A DNA stretch of 26,152 nt from Treponema sp. (GTDB lineage Bacteria; Spirochaetota; Spirochaetia; Treponematales; Breznakiellaceae), in NCBI GenBank assembly GCA_031272575.1, contig JAISTO010000173.1, positions 1 to 26,152 on the forward strand, written 5' to 3'. The notes under the pieces are model-generated. The model made no database searches. It had not been told where the DNA came from and worked only from the letters and a program-made list of their open reading frames with translations. Both the position numbers and the translations under genes were made by a program. This document shows positions 1-8,200 of this stretch, one piece after another (positions within the stretch are counted from its first letter, which is position 1; every line of letters begins with the position of its first letter).

Positions 1-134
1 CCGTAGGGTTCATGGGTGGAGATGCCGTTGGGGTCTTGGGAGGGTTGCTGGGTATAAGAGTCATTCGGTCGACCAAACAGTGGCCGGCCATCCCGTCATT
101 CCGCAGGTGTACCCCCTTCCCGTCCGCCCGCCGC
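1..134. other. Region upstream of argH, no gene recognised
   Basis: The frame of argH stays open back to position 12, but nothing in the extra residues resembles an argininosuccinate lyase N-terminus and no ribosome binding site is seen, so I treat this as non-coding. It contains two short pieces beginning GTCATTC (59-74 and 95-106) that recall the REP-like palindromes further along the window, but both are too degenerate to call as copies. A TATAAG at 53-58 could be a second -10 element, without a convincing -35. Confidence 0.4.
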
Positions 135-137
135 CTG

Positions 138-153
138 TGCTATACTCCCTGTA
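138..153 (+). promoter_or_regulatory. Extended -10 promoter for argH, probably leaderless
   Basis: The sequence TGCTATACT (138-146) is an extended -10 element (TG-n-TATACT). Transcription normally begins about 6-7 bases after the hexamer, which falls at 152-153, exactly on the A of the argH ATG. No Shine-Dalgarno sequence lies between the hexamer and the ATG (intervening bases CCCTGT). No good -35 is visible, which is acceptable for an extended -10 promoter. The leaderless reading is an inference from spacing. Confidence 0.5.
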
Positions 154-1553
154 TGAAGCACTCGGGAAGCGGGGCGGCGAAGGCGCCCCTTTGGGCGGGG
201 CGGCTGGAGGAGCGGCCGGCGGCGGAGGCGTTCGCGTTTCAGGCGTCCCTCGCGGTGGACAAGCGCCTCGCGCAGGATGACATTGCCGGGAGCAGGGCGC
301 ACGTCCGTATGCTCGGGGCGCGGGGCATACTGCGGCCCGACGCGGCAGAGCGGCTCGACGGCGCGCTCGCGCGGCTCGGCGAGGGGCTCGCGGCCGGGAC
401 CATCCCGCTGGACGAAAGCGCGGAGGACATTCACACCTTTGTCGAGGGGGCGCTGACGGACGCGCTCAGGGACGAGGGGCGCATGGTGCACGCGGGCCGG
501 AGCCGCAACGATCAGGTCGCGCTCGACACGCGGCTCTTCCTGAAGCGGGCCGTGCCCGCGCTCTGCGAGGACATCGCGGCGGCGGTCTCTGTCATCCTGG
601 AGCAGGCGGAGCGCCATGCGGACGCGCTCATGCCCGGCTACACCCACCTGCAGCGGGCACAGCCGGTCAGCCTGGGGCATTGGCTCTGCGCCTGGGCCGC
701 CGCGCTCACGCGGGACCGGGGGCGCTTCGCGGACGCGCTTGCGCGGCTCGACGAGTGCCCGCTCGGGGCCGGGGCCCTGGCCGGCTCGACCCTCCCCCTG
801 GACCGCGAGGCCGTCTCCCGCGATCTGGGCTTCGCGCGGCCTACCCTCAACTCGATGGACTCGGTGGCGGACCGGGACTTCGCGCTGGAACTCGCGTCGG
901 CCTGCGCGATACTCGCCGTGCACCTCTCGCGCTTTTGCGAGGACATCATCCTCTGGGCATCGGAGGAGTTTCGCTTTATCAGCCTGGCCGACTCGTGGAG
1001 TACCGGCTCGTCAATCATGCCGCAGAAAAAAAACCCGGACTTCGCGGAACTTATCCGCGGCAAGGCAGGGCGGCAGGCGGGTAATCTCGTCACCCTATTA
1101 ACGATGATGAAGGGCCTCCCCTACGCGTACTGCAAGGATATGCAGGAGGACAAGGAGGCGCTCTTCGACAGCCTGGACACCGCCGCCGCGTGCCTCGCGA
1201 TGTTCCGCGGCATGGTGGGGAGCGCGCGTTTCAATGTTGACCGTATGGCGGCCGCCTGCGAGGGGGGCTTTCTCGAGGCCACCGACGCGGCCGAGTACCT
1301 TGTGCGCAAGGGGATGCCCTTCCGCACCGCGCACGAGACCGCCGCGCTCCTCGTGCGCGACTGCATCGCGGCCGGCAAAACCCGCCTGAACGGCCTCAGC
1401 CTCGACGCCCTCAAGGCGCGCTCGCCCCTCTTTGCGGATGACGTTTACGCGGCCCTCGAACCGCGCGCCTCTCTGGGTGCCCGCGGCCTCAGCGGAGGCC
1501 CGGCCCCGCGGGAAGTGCGACGCCAGATCGCCGCCCTGCGCGCGGCTTTATAG
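153..1553 (+). CDS. argH: Argininosuccinate lyase
   Basis: Cytosolic enzyme that splits argininosuccinate into arginine and fumarate, the last step of arginine biosynthesis. The 466-residue protein has the usual ArgH length. It begins with the typical LWAGRLEE segment soon after the start and carries HAGRSRNDQVALD near residues 114-126, a TH-LQRAQP segment near 168-176, and the fumarase/ASL superfamily signature GSSIMPQKKNP near residues 286-296, which includes the catalytic flexible-loop serine. I chose the ATG at 153 because ArgH homology starts immediately after it. It stands alone on the + strand; the next gene converges on it. No other arginine genes are in the window. Codon use is strongly GC-rich, like the large operon and unlike the AT-richer genes that follow. 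Confidence 0.95.
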   Translation: MKHSGSGAAKAPLWAGRLEERPAAEAFAFQASLAVDKRLAQDDIAGSRAHVRMLGARGILRPDAAERLDGALARLGEGLAAGTIPLDESAEDIHTFVEGALTDALRDEGRMVHAGRSRNDQVALDTRLFLKRAVPALCEDIAAAVSVILEQAERHADALMPGYTHLQRAQPVSLGHWLCAWAAALTRDRGRFADALARLDECPLGAGALAGSTLPLDREAVSRDLGFARPTLNSMDSVADRDFALELASACAILAVHLSRFCEDIILWASEEFRFISLADSWSTGSSIMPQKKNPDFAELIRGKAGRQAGNLVTLLTMMKGLPYAYCKDMQEDKEALFDSLDTAAACLAMFRGMVGSARFNVDRMAAACEGGFLEATDAAEYLVRKGMPFRTAHETAALLVRDCIAAGKTRLNGLSLDALKARSPLFADDVYAALEPRASLGARGLSGGPAPREVRRQIAALRAAL

Positions 1554-1573
1554 GCGCATACATCAAAGTTGGC

Positions 1574-1612
1574 TTCCAAAATCTCCAGAGGGTGAGTCTG
1601 GAGATTTTGGAA
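1574..1612. terminator. 16-bp hairpin between convergent genes, likely bidirectional terminator
   Basis: Perfect 16-bp inverted repeat, TTCCAAAATCTCCAGA at 1574-1589 and its complement at 1597-1612, with a 7-base loop. It sits between the stop of argH and the stop of the TPR gene, so it could end both transcripts. There is no run of T on either side, so it is not a textbook intrinsic terminator; it could also be a dispersed repeat or a transcript-stabilising stem. Confidence 0.6.
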
Positions 1613-1635
1613 TGCGTTTAGTAATCAGGAGGCTT

Positions 1636-2514
1636 TTACAACCCATACTCTTTGATCATATTCCGCGCCCACTCTTTGCTTTGGGAGTTCCCGGCTTTTA
1701 GTACCTTGTTGAAGTAGGTCTTCGCTTTTTTCTTTTCTCCCATTTCCGCGTAGAGTTGCGCAAGGCTGCCCGCGATAATATAATCCTTCGGATCGATTTT
1801 CTCCGCGGCCAGCAATAAGGCGAGGCTTTCGCTTTGTTTGCCATGATCCATGTAGTAGATCGCCAGGTAGTTGTGCGCGTGGTTGCTTTTGGGATAGACC
1901 TCGATTTGCTTCTGCGCGCACTGGATCAGCGCATTTGCCGCGTCTTCTGAACGGTCCATTGCCGCGATGAAGGCATCGTAGTAACGATCCGCATAGCCGA
2001 TAAAGTACTCCTCGCCTTCTTTTGCGGGCACCGGCTTGTTGCCGCCGAGAAGCCAGCGGGTGTTGTACTGCGGCGACACGGCAAGCAGATCGTGAAAAGT
2101 GTCCCCCGCGGTTTTGTAATCCTCGATCTTGAGGAGAATTTCGATCTTCCCCCAGTACATATCGAGCCGGTTCGGGGTACTCCCCAGCCCCTTGTCGAGG
2201 TAAGATATCCCCTCGTACACATCGTCGTCGCGAAACCGCAGTTGATTGTACAGCCCATATTGACCATTGGGCATACGCCCCATAGCGGCAGCCGTTTGCA
2301 TGTTCCGTTGACAGAAATAATTGAAATACCCAATGAACATTTCCGGATTTTCCGGTTCCGCCGCCTCCCATTCGGCGAGCCACTCGGACAATTGGTCGAA
2401 TTGCTTACTGTTAAGTAATTCGAGATACTTCGCCTTGTAATCCTCCTGCGCAAAAAGCCCGGCCGCCGTCTGCGCAAACACAAGGACAACAAAAACACCC
2501 TTTCGAACACTCAT
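1636..2514 (-). CDS. Exported tetratricopeptide-repeat protein
   Basis: A 292-residue protein with an N-terminal signal peptide (MSVRKGVFVVLVFAQTAAG, probable cleavage after GLFA near residue 22) and no lipobox cysteine, so probably periplasmic or secreted. The rest is helical. The clearest TPR unit is near residues 244-277 (SLAQLYAEMGEKKKAKTYF); a second helix pair near 213-240 (HAHNYLAIYYMDHGK) fits the pattern, and earlier units are degenerate. TPRs mediate protein-protein contacts; the partner is unknown. The start is supported by GAGGAG (2521-2526) six bases upstream of the ATG. Base composition is lower in GC than argH. A rearranged relic of a second copy lies at about 4725-4802, so the gene was once duplicated together with the neighbouring genes. 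Confidence 0.8.
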   Translation of the reverse strand: MSVRKGVFVVLVFAQTAAGLFAQEDYKAKYLELLNSKQFDQLSEWLAEWEAAEPENPEMFIGYFNYFCQRNMQTAAAMGRMPNGQYGLYNQLRFRDDDVYEGISYLDKGLGSTPNRLDMYWGKIEILLKIEDYKTAGDTFHDLLAVSPQYNTRWLLGGNKPVPAKEGEEYFIGYADRYYDAFIAAMDRSEDAANALIQCAQKQIEVYPKSNHAHNYLAIYYMDHGKQSESLALLLAAEKIDPKDYIIAGSLAQLYAEMGEKKKAKTYFNKVLKAGNSQSKEWARNMIKEYGL

Positions 2515-2596
2515 ACCATACTCCTCAAAAAGATTTACCTCAGAGCCTGTTCAAAAACCCTCTCAAGTTTTTAACAGAATCGAGGTCTCAGTAATA

Positions 2597-2618
2597 TAAC
2601 ACATATTTCGGCAAAAGA
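2597..2618 (-). promoter_or_regulatory. Weak candidate promoter for the TPR gene
   Basis: Reading the - strand, a TGTGTTATATT segment lies about 80-100 bases upstream of the TPR start codon and could be an extended -10. No matching -35 at 16-18 bases is seen, so this is only a candidate. Confidence 0.25.
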
Positions 2619-2753
2619 CTAGCAGCCTGTAGCGCTTTGAATAATTCGATGAAAAATTCGCGTGATTTCACGCTTTTCGAGGCTGCTTTTGGAGTTTTTA
2701 GAGTAAATTTTTAGTGCGCTTTAGTCAAAGCGCTACAAACTCCTAGCAGCCTG
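2619..2753. repeat. Inverted-repeat-bounded element with flanking direct repeats
   Basis: A perfect 13-base inverted repeat, TGTAGCGCTTTGA (2628-2640) and TCAAAGCGCTACA (2725-2737), encloses about 84 bases. Overlapping or just outside it is an 11-base direct repeat, CTAGCAGCCTG, at 2619-2629 and 2743-2753. Inside is a small stem, GCGTGA-TT-TCACGC followed by TTTT. No coding sequence is seen. It fills most of the roughly 350-base gap between the divergent TPR gene and the paralogue operon. It could be a small non-autonomous mobile element, a structured RNA, or a regulatory cruciform. Confidence 0.55.
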
Positions 2754-2774
2754 CCCACTTACAAGTAGGCAGGC
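2749..2774. repeat. Small hairpin upstream of the paralogue promoter
   Basis: GCCTGCC (2749-2755) pairs with GGCAGGC (2768-2774), with partial pairing inside. It lies 16 bases upstream of the -35 box. It might end transcription arriving from upstream or serve as an operator; nothing decides between these. Confidence 0.4.
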
Positions 2775-2790
2775 CACTCCCCATGCCCCC

Positions 2791-2818
2791 TTGACTTTTT
2801 TCTACGCTTTGGTATACT
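2791..2818 (+). promoter_or_regulatory. Sigma70-type promoter of the paralogue operon
   Basis: TTGACT (2791-2796), a 16-base spacer and TATACT (2813-2818) form a near-consensus promoter. Expected transcription start is about 2825, leaving a leader of some 43 bases before the ATG at 2868, which is preceded by GGAGG at 2856-2860. Confidence 0.75.
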
Positions 2819-2867
2819 GTATACACTCTGCCGCAGGGCGGGGAATTTTTCGTTTGGAGGAACTACA

Positions 2868-3794
2868 ATGAAAAAACTGGCATTCCTGGCGGCGGCGCTT
2901 TTTAGCGTGGGAAGCGCCTCGGCAAAAGATCTCCATTTTTATATTGGCGATCTGGAAGAGGATATCATACTCATTTACGATGAAAACGCGTATTGTCTTA
3001 CTTATTGCCCCAGGCACTTTAAGTGGGAGTACATCAAAATTGACAAAAACACGTATTGGCAGGACGACGAAGGTTATTACCATATCAAACTGCCAGAAGC
3101 CGCTGGACATTCGGGTGAATCGTTTATCATAGACGGGGACTATATATGTGAGGCCCTACCTTTAAGGGATTACTCCGATCCGAAAAATATGTATATCCCT
3201 GATGGTGCCTATTACCACAAGGTTACAAAGTTCTACCAGAAAAAAGACTTTAAGCGGGTGCAGAGTTCACCATTTCTCGTGGAATACATTAAGGGGAAAA
3301 AGGTGCTTTACGAGCCCTGGAACCTTTTCATGAAAGTTGCCCCTTCATTTGAAAAAGTAACACGAACCATGTGGCTCGACTGCACTCCGCCCTGGGCAGA
3401 GGGCGAGCCTGGCCCCGGCATAGGCGCATTTATCGAAGTTGAGTTCCAAAACCCCGTATGGGCCATCAGCGTCCTCAACGGCTATGTCGATTTTTTCAAG
3501 ACCTACCTGTACCAGCAGAACAACCGCGTCAAAACCATGACAGTCCTCGACATGGAAAACAAAAGAACATATACCATGCACTTCGAGGATTACGTCTACT
3601 TCAATGCTCTGCATTTCGACAAGGAAACGAAGCACATTAAGTTGATTATCGACTCGGTGTATCCGGGCACGAAGTACGACGACACCTGCATAAGCGCCAT
3701 CGTCCCGGAGCGGCATGATTGGACGCCGCAAATAACATCGGAAGAGGAACTGCTGAAGAAGTACAAGGAAAAAGAAAAGGAGGTACTACAATGA
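2868..3794 (+). CDS. Exported protein, C-terminal NADase-type glycan-binding-like domain (paralogue 1)
   Basis: A 308-residue exported protein: signal peptide MKKLAFLAAALFSVGSASA, with cleavage near residue 19. The N-terminal half (about 20-170) is aromatic- and acid-rich, contains YCLTYC with two cysteines, and I cannot assign it. The C-terminal half has TPPWAEGEPGPGIGAFIEVEF-type sequence around 173-193, an NGYVD segment near 204 followed by NNRVKTMTVLD, and SVYPGTKYDDTCISAI near 263-278. This pattern resembles the galactose-binding-like 'NADase-type glycan-binding' domain; that match is from memory, not a search. The protein ends in a charged EKEKE tail. It is first in a two-gene operon; its TGA overlaps the next ATG (ATGA). 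AT-richer than argH and the large operon. A signal without a lipobox suggests a periplasmic, surface or secreted location. Confidence 0.75.
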   Translation: MKKLAFLAAALFSVGSASAKDLHFYIGDLEEDIILIYDENAYCLTYCPRHFKWEYIKIDKNTYWQDDEGYYHIKLPEAAGHSGESFIIDGDYICEALPLRDYSDPKNMYIPDGAYYHKVTKFYQKKDFKRVQSSPFLVEYIKGKKVLYEPWNLFMKVAPSFEKVTRTMWLDCTPPWAEGEPGPGIGAFIEVEFQNPVWAISVLNGYVDFFKTYLYQQNNRVKTMTVLDMENKRTYTMHFEDYVYFNALHFDKETKHIKLIIDSVYPGTKYDDTCISAIVPERHDWTPQITSEEELLKKYKEKEKEVLQ

Positions 3795-4726
3795 AAAAAC
3801 TGGCATTCCTGGCGGCAACGGCGCTCGCGGCAGCGGGAGGGCTGTGGGCGGAAAACAAAATTTTTTCCATTGGCAGCTACGATGACGGGGACATCTTTTT
3901 TCTGTCTGACAAAGAAGCGTATTGCGTCACTTTTTGCACCAAACACTTACGCTTTGAATACTTCAAATTTGACCGAAACGCTTATTGGCTCGAAAGTGAC
4001 GGGTACTACCGTTTTAACTCACCCAGTCAGGCATCGAATGAGGGGCGGTACATCATCATTGATGGAGAATATACCGATCAGGTATTCTTTCAAAAATTTT
4101 ATGATGCTCCCAAATTTAAACTAAAGGAGTTTTATTCAAAAGATAATGAAGAATTCGTGTATTATAAGGAAAATACCTTTAAAAAGGTTGTCAGTTCTCA
4201 TCATCTTATAGAAAACAGCAACGGAAAGACTATCTCTTATGCGCCTTGGAATCTTTTTGAAAAGGTGGTTCCATCTTTTACTATAGAAGGCCCCGTCTGG
4301 CTGCATACGACTCCTCCCTGGGCAGAGGGTGACCCCGGCCCCGGCATAGGCGCATACATAGAAGTGGAATTTGTGAAGCCTGTCCGTATAATCAACATCC
4401 TCAACGGCTATGTCGATATCGCAAAACGCCGCCTGTACAAGCAAAACAACCGCGTCAAAACCATGACGGTATTGGATGTCGAAAACAACGAAACCTACAC
4501 CATGCGGTTTGAAGATTATGTGTACTTTAACTACCTTCGTTTCAACAAGGGCACGAAACACATTAAGTTGCTTATCGACTCGGTGTATCCGGACACGAAA
4601 TACGACGACACCTGCATAAGCGCCATAACCTTCAATGACCGCGACTGGAGGCCGCAATCGGAAAGGATACCTCTAAAAGAGTTTTTAAGTAACTATGCGG
4701 AGCGCTGCCTTGTCGAGACCGATTGA
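3791..4726 (+). CDS. Exported protein, C-terminal NADase-type glycan-binding-like domain (paralogue 2)
   Basis: A 311-residue paralogue of the preceding gene over its whole length. The start at 3791 is preferred over the in-frame upstream ATG (3719) because it overlaps the previous stop as ATGA, has AGGAGG about 6-7 bases upstream, and opens a signal peptide (MKKLAFLAATALAAAGGLWA) nearly identical to that of paralogue 1. The N-terminal halves differ considerably (YCVTFC retained), while the C-terminal domain is strongly conserved: PWAEGDPGPGIGAYIEVEF-type segment, NGYVDIAKRRLY, NNRVKTMTVLD, SVYPDTKYDDTCISAI. The tail after that domain has diverged (DRDWRPQ). Translational coupling suggests the two products are made in similar amounts and may work together. 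Function unknown. Confidence 0.75.
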   Translation: MKKLAFLAATALAAAGGLWAENKIFSIGSYDDGDIFFLSDKEAYCVTFCTKHLRFEYFKFDRNAYWLESDGYYRFNSPSQASNEGRYIIIDGEYTDQVFFQKFYDAPKFKLKEFYSKDNEEFVYYKENTFKKVVSSHHLIENSNGKTISYAPWNLFEKVVPSFTIEGPVWLHTTPPWAEGDPGPGIGAYIEVEFVKPVRIINILNGYVDIAKRRLYKQNNRVKTMTVLDVENNETYTMRFEDYVYFNYLRFNKGTKHIKLLIDSVYPDTKYDDTCISAITFNDRDWRPQSERIPLKEFLSNYAERCLVETD

Positions 4727-4802
4727 TTTTTTCCGCGGCCAGCAATAAAGCGAAGTCTCCCACTGGATCAGCGCATTCACCGCATATTCCGAACGGTCCA
4801 CA
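4725..4802 (-). pseudogene. Relic of a second TPR-protein gene
   Basis: Two fused pieces match the TPR gene in the same orientation. Bases about 4725-4756 correspond to about 1796-1827 (shared core CCGCGGCCAGCAATAA). Bases about 4760-4800 correspond to about 1918-1958 (shared cores CACTGGATCAGCGCATT and GAACGGTCCA). Roughly 90 bases present in the intact gene are missing between the pieces. No open frame or start remains. It shows that the TPR gene was duplicated with this locus and then deleted. Confidence 0.75.
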
Positions 4803-4833
4803 CTATTTGACGGTTGAAGAATAACCGCTTAAA

Positions 4834-5223
4834 GGGGAACCCGGCCCCGGCATAGGCGCATACATAGAAGTGGAATTTGTAGAACCTGTCCGTATAATCA
4901 ACATCCTCAACGGGTATGTTGATATCGCAAAACGCCGCCTGTACAAGCAAAACAACCGCGTCAAAACCATGACGGTATTGGACGTCGAAAACAACGAAAC
5001 CTACACCATGCGGTTTGAAGATTATGTCTACTTCAATGCGCTGCATTTCGACAAGGAAACGAAGCACATTAAGTTGCTTATCGACTCGGTGTATCCGGAC
5101 ACGAAATACGACGACACCTGCATAAGCGCCATCGTCCCGGAGCGGCATGATTGGACGCCGCAAATAACATCGGAAGAGGAACTGCTGAAGAAGTACAAGG
5201 AAAAAGAAAAGGAGATATTTTAA
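4834..5223 (+). pseudogene. 5'-truncated third paralogue (C-terminal domain only, mosaic)
   Basis: In-frame homology to the two paralogues begins at GEPGPGIGAYIEVEF-type sequence (4834 on), just after an in-frame TAA (4822-4824), and runs to a stop at 5221-5223. The signal peptide and N-terminal half are absent and no ribosome binding site precedes an internal start (GTG at 4870 is the first plausible one). The fragment is a patchwork: close to paralogue 2 up to about 5020, close to paralogue 1 from TCTACTTCAATG to AAGTTG, paralogue 2 again for CTTATCGACTCG to GGACACG, then paralogue 1 to the end. It would encode the bare domain without export signal, so I call it a pseudogene or recombination reservoir. 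Confidence 0.75.
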
Positions 5224-5242
5224 ATATTCTCCATATAATAAA

Positions 5243-5272
5243 GCGGGTAGTATAACTCAGCATACTACCCGC
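5243..5272. terminator. Terminator hairpin of the giant gene, probably bidirectional
   Basis: A perfect 11-bp stem, GCGGGTAGTAT (5243-5253) with its complement at 5262-5272 and an 8-base loop. On the - strand it is followed by TTTATTATATGG, a T-rich tail suited to ending the large operon about 25 bases after its last stop codon. On the + strand it follows the truncated paralogue and has only AAATTAG after it. Confidence 0.75.
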
Positions 5273-5297
5273 AAATTAGATCTATGTCCGGAGTGTG

Positions 5298-8200
5298 CTA
5301 ATCATAATCAGAAAAATCAGAAAGAGTTGTTTTTATTTGTACTCCCTTCTTTAACCCTATACTTGAAAGATAAGCAAGCATAGCGTTCATTTTTTCTGTC
5401 GACATTATAAAGCAGCCATCGGAGTAATAAGAGTTATAGTCTTTCTTGTATTTCGCATTATAATTTGAGTGCATCTCCCATGGTTCCTTATTTGTTGCGG
5501 TTGTACCATTCTTTCCGATTGTTTCGCCAGCAAGTGTAGTCGCGTCATTAATGATCAACACCGCATTGTTTACATCATCGACTATGCCTTGAAACTGTTT
5601 GTTCTGCGACTGTGCATAATACCCAAGATAGAAATCCCCCGGTGCAACAGTACCGCCTTGATAATTCTCATAACCTTTAGTTGCGCTTTTCTGGTCATAG
5701 AGATTTTTATCATCTTCCGGAGATTTCTTCCTCATGTTATCTACTGTTTGTACACCTTCAATATAATACTCAGAGATTATTTGACCGGACAAAGTTTGCT
5801 GAACGTAAATTACTTCATCCTTAGCCTGGTTTTCCTTATTCTCGTCTTTTTCATAGTCTGACCATGATTCATACGATGCTTGATATCTGTGCACGTAAGC
5901 CTTTATGGTAGAGTAAGTAAGATAGCCATCGCTATCAACGTTGGCATAGAGACTTCCCAAGTCTTGCAAGATTGCTGGATGCGCTATCGTAATTGGAGTA
6001 GTAGCAGAATCGGTAGTTACGCTCTTACCTGTTTTTGGATCACGCCCGGATGCTTCCAATAATAAGGCCCCTATCTTATTGTACCACTGGGCTTCTGTCA
6101 GATCATCAGAATCATAAAGTATTTCCTGGTAAACGGCATAAAAGTCTGGATGGTCAGCCAATAGCGTAAGAGCCTGATCAATTGTAATACCATATACAAG
6201 AGCACCGGCCATATCATAAAGAGAAACTTGTTGCCCTTCAGGAGTGTAACTGCTCACTGCATTACCTTTTTTGTCCAGGTATTCTAATGTCATCTCCTTT
6301 TTACCATCCGGGACAACTTCGTTGTTTCCATTTGCATATAGTTTTGTTTTCCAAAAATCTTCCTCTGTGTCATAACTATTAAGAATATTATTCATCGTCT
6401 GAGTGCTGCCAACTTTTTCTGCTATCTTATACAGAAGCGCTTCTTTCGAAAGTGAATTACTGATAGAGTCCTTCCCATACGTACCCATCAGTTCCAGGGC
6501 GGTATTAATATGCCCCGTTACTGCCGCGTCCCTTTCCTGGATTTGACCGGCTTCACCGTCGTCTTCGCCGTTACGGTACGATTCGTGAGCAAACCATACA
6601 TTAAGATCGAAGTCTCCGCTGCTGTTTCGGGCGTCATTTCCCAGGTATATCGTCTTTATACCGGTTTTTTTGTCGCGGATGCTTTGTGTTTCCGCGACAT
6701 CGCGCATTTCGACATTCGTTCTGCCGGCGAGGATGTTATCGTATTCGGCGCGGTTCTTTGCGTCGCCGGAGTAGAGGGTCCGCAGTTGGCTTGCGTATAA
6801 CTTTGATTCCTCCTGTTTGGAGGCGAGCAGGTCCAGATTCACTTTCCAGGTTTCGGCGCCTGCTGCCGCGCGTACCAGGGAGCCTATGCTTGTGTCAAGG
6901 CCGCCGGTGCCGATGTTTGCGGAAAAGCCGTCCTTGCCGAAGTGGAGTTCGAAAAGACCGCTGGCCCACTCTTCATTGTTGGAAAAAAGATCGGTATTGA
7001 GTACATTGAGTGTAAAGTCTCCTCCCAGGGCAAGATTTACTCCCTGCGCGGCGGCCCCGCTTATGAGTGAGTTCAGTTTCGCGCCGTTAAAATGATAGTC
7101 ACTGTGAAAACCGGTAAGTCCGGTATTCAGGGAAGTCCCCACGAGAGCGCTCGTCATGCTCGTGAGTGAGCCTTTCCACGTGCTGTCGAGTCCCGCCAAA
7201 AAAGTATCCCCGTTCCAACTAAAGCCGCCTTCATGGCTGTACTGAACCGATTGTATCGTGGCATTGGCAGCCGTTGTGAATGCCGTCTGTACGCCGGCAA
7301 CTGTTGTCTTAACGGCAACGGTACTTATGTTTTGGGCGAAAGAACTTGTCCATCCGGCAGCCTTGGTAATGTTACCGGCCAACGTGCTCAGGCCGCCTGT
7401 TAAGGCCGAGCCCAGCACACCGGCAGAAGCGCTTACCACATTGGTCAACAAGGTCTTTCCTGTTTCAACGCCGAACTCGTCCCAGGTCTTCTGCTTGTAT
7501 TCGACATCCAGCGCGTTAAAGACCAGATCGTCCGCAGTGTTGAGCGCGGCAACCGTTGCGATTGCGCTTATCACTCCAAGAGGACCAGTAAAGGCCGCGG
7601 ACAAGAGACCTAATGCGGAAACCGCTATCGACACCCCTATATCCACAATGCTTCTGATCGACGGGGCCTTCATCCATGAGTCCCTATCGTCCCACATGGG
7701 CTTTGAGTATCCGGGCACATTCATTTTCGCAAGACCTTCCGCTTCTTTCTGCGCCCACTTGTAGTACTCGCTCACCAGTCTGCCGCATTCGCCGGTGCCG
7801 TCGGTCTCTGCCTCGAAATCGGGCGCTTCACCAATGTGCCCGGTAAACTCGCCATCGATATGTTCTTCCGTATTGCCGAAAATTTGTTCGGTCATCTTTT
7901 GCACGCCCTCAAGCGCGGCCTGCAAGAGACGGTCAATCGCGATGGAACCGAGTCCGTTTAGTGCCGCGTCGCTCAGATCGGGTTGATCGGTTATTTCCGG
8001 CATGACGTATTCGTTGTATACTTCAACTTTTGCTCTTTCGGTTATGACGTTATCAATAAGAGTTGAATGCACAATGACATCCTTCACATAGTTCCTGCCC
8101 TGCTTTACGAACTGGCCGGCGAATACAAACAGGTCGTCCATGTTCTCGCCAAAGCCTTCGTTGGCAAATTTGACATTCGCCTTCAGTTGTTCAAGGGCAT

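Noticed and set aside
12..152. 47-residue N-terminal extension of argH
   Set aside because: No ribosome binding site, no ArgH homology; ArgH-like sequence begins right after the ATG at 153.
96..923. 275-codon - strand frame opposite argH
   Set aside because: Arg/Pro-rich product typical of the antisense of a GC-rich gene; argH on the other strand is certain.
2541..2575. GAGCCTGTTCAAAAAC near the TPR promoter as an insertion-sequence end
   Set aside because: No matching inverted copy nearby and no transposase fragment in the window.
4831..5223. Third paralogue as a functional short gene
   Set aside because: No signal peptide, no ribosome binding site before the GTG at 4870, in-frame TAA just upstream, and homology starting mid-protein.
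5469..5861. 130-codon hydrophobic + strand frame opposite the giant gene's tip, considered as an antisense membrane immunity protein
   Set aside because: The hydrophobicity is what the complement of hydrophilic AT-rich codons gives; no ribosome binding site or promoter, and no family resemblance.
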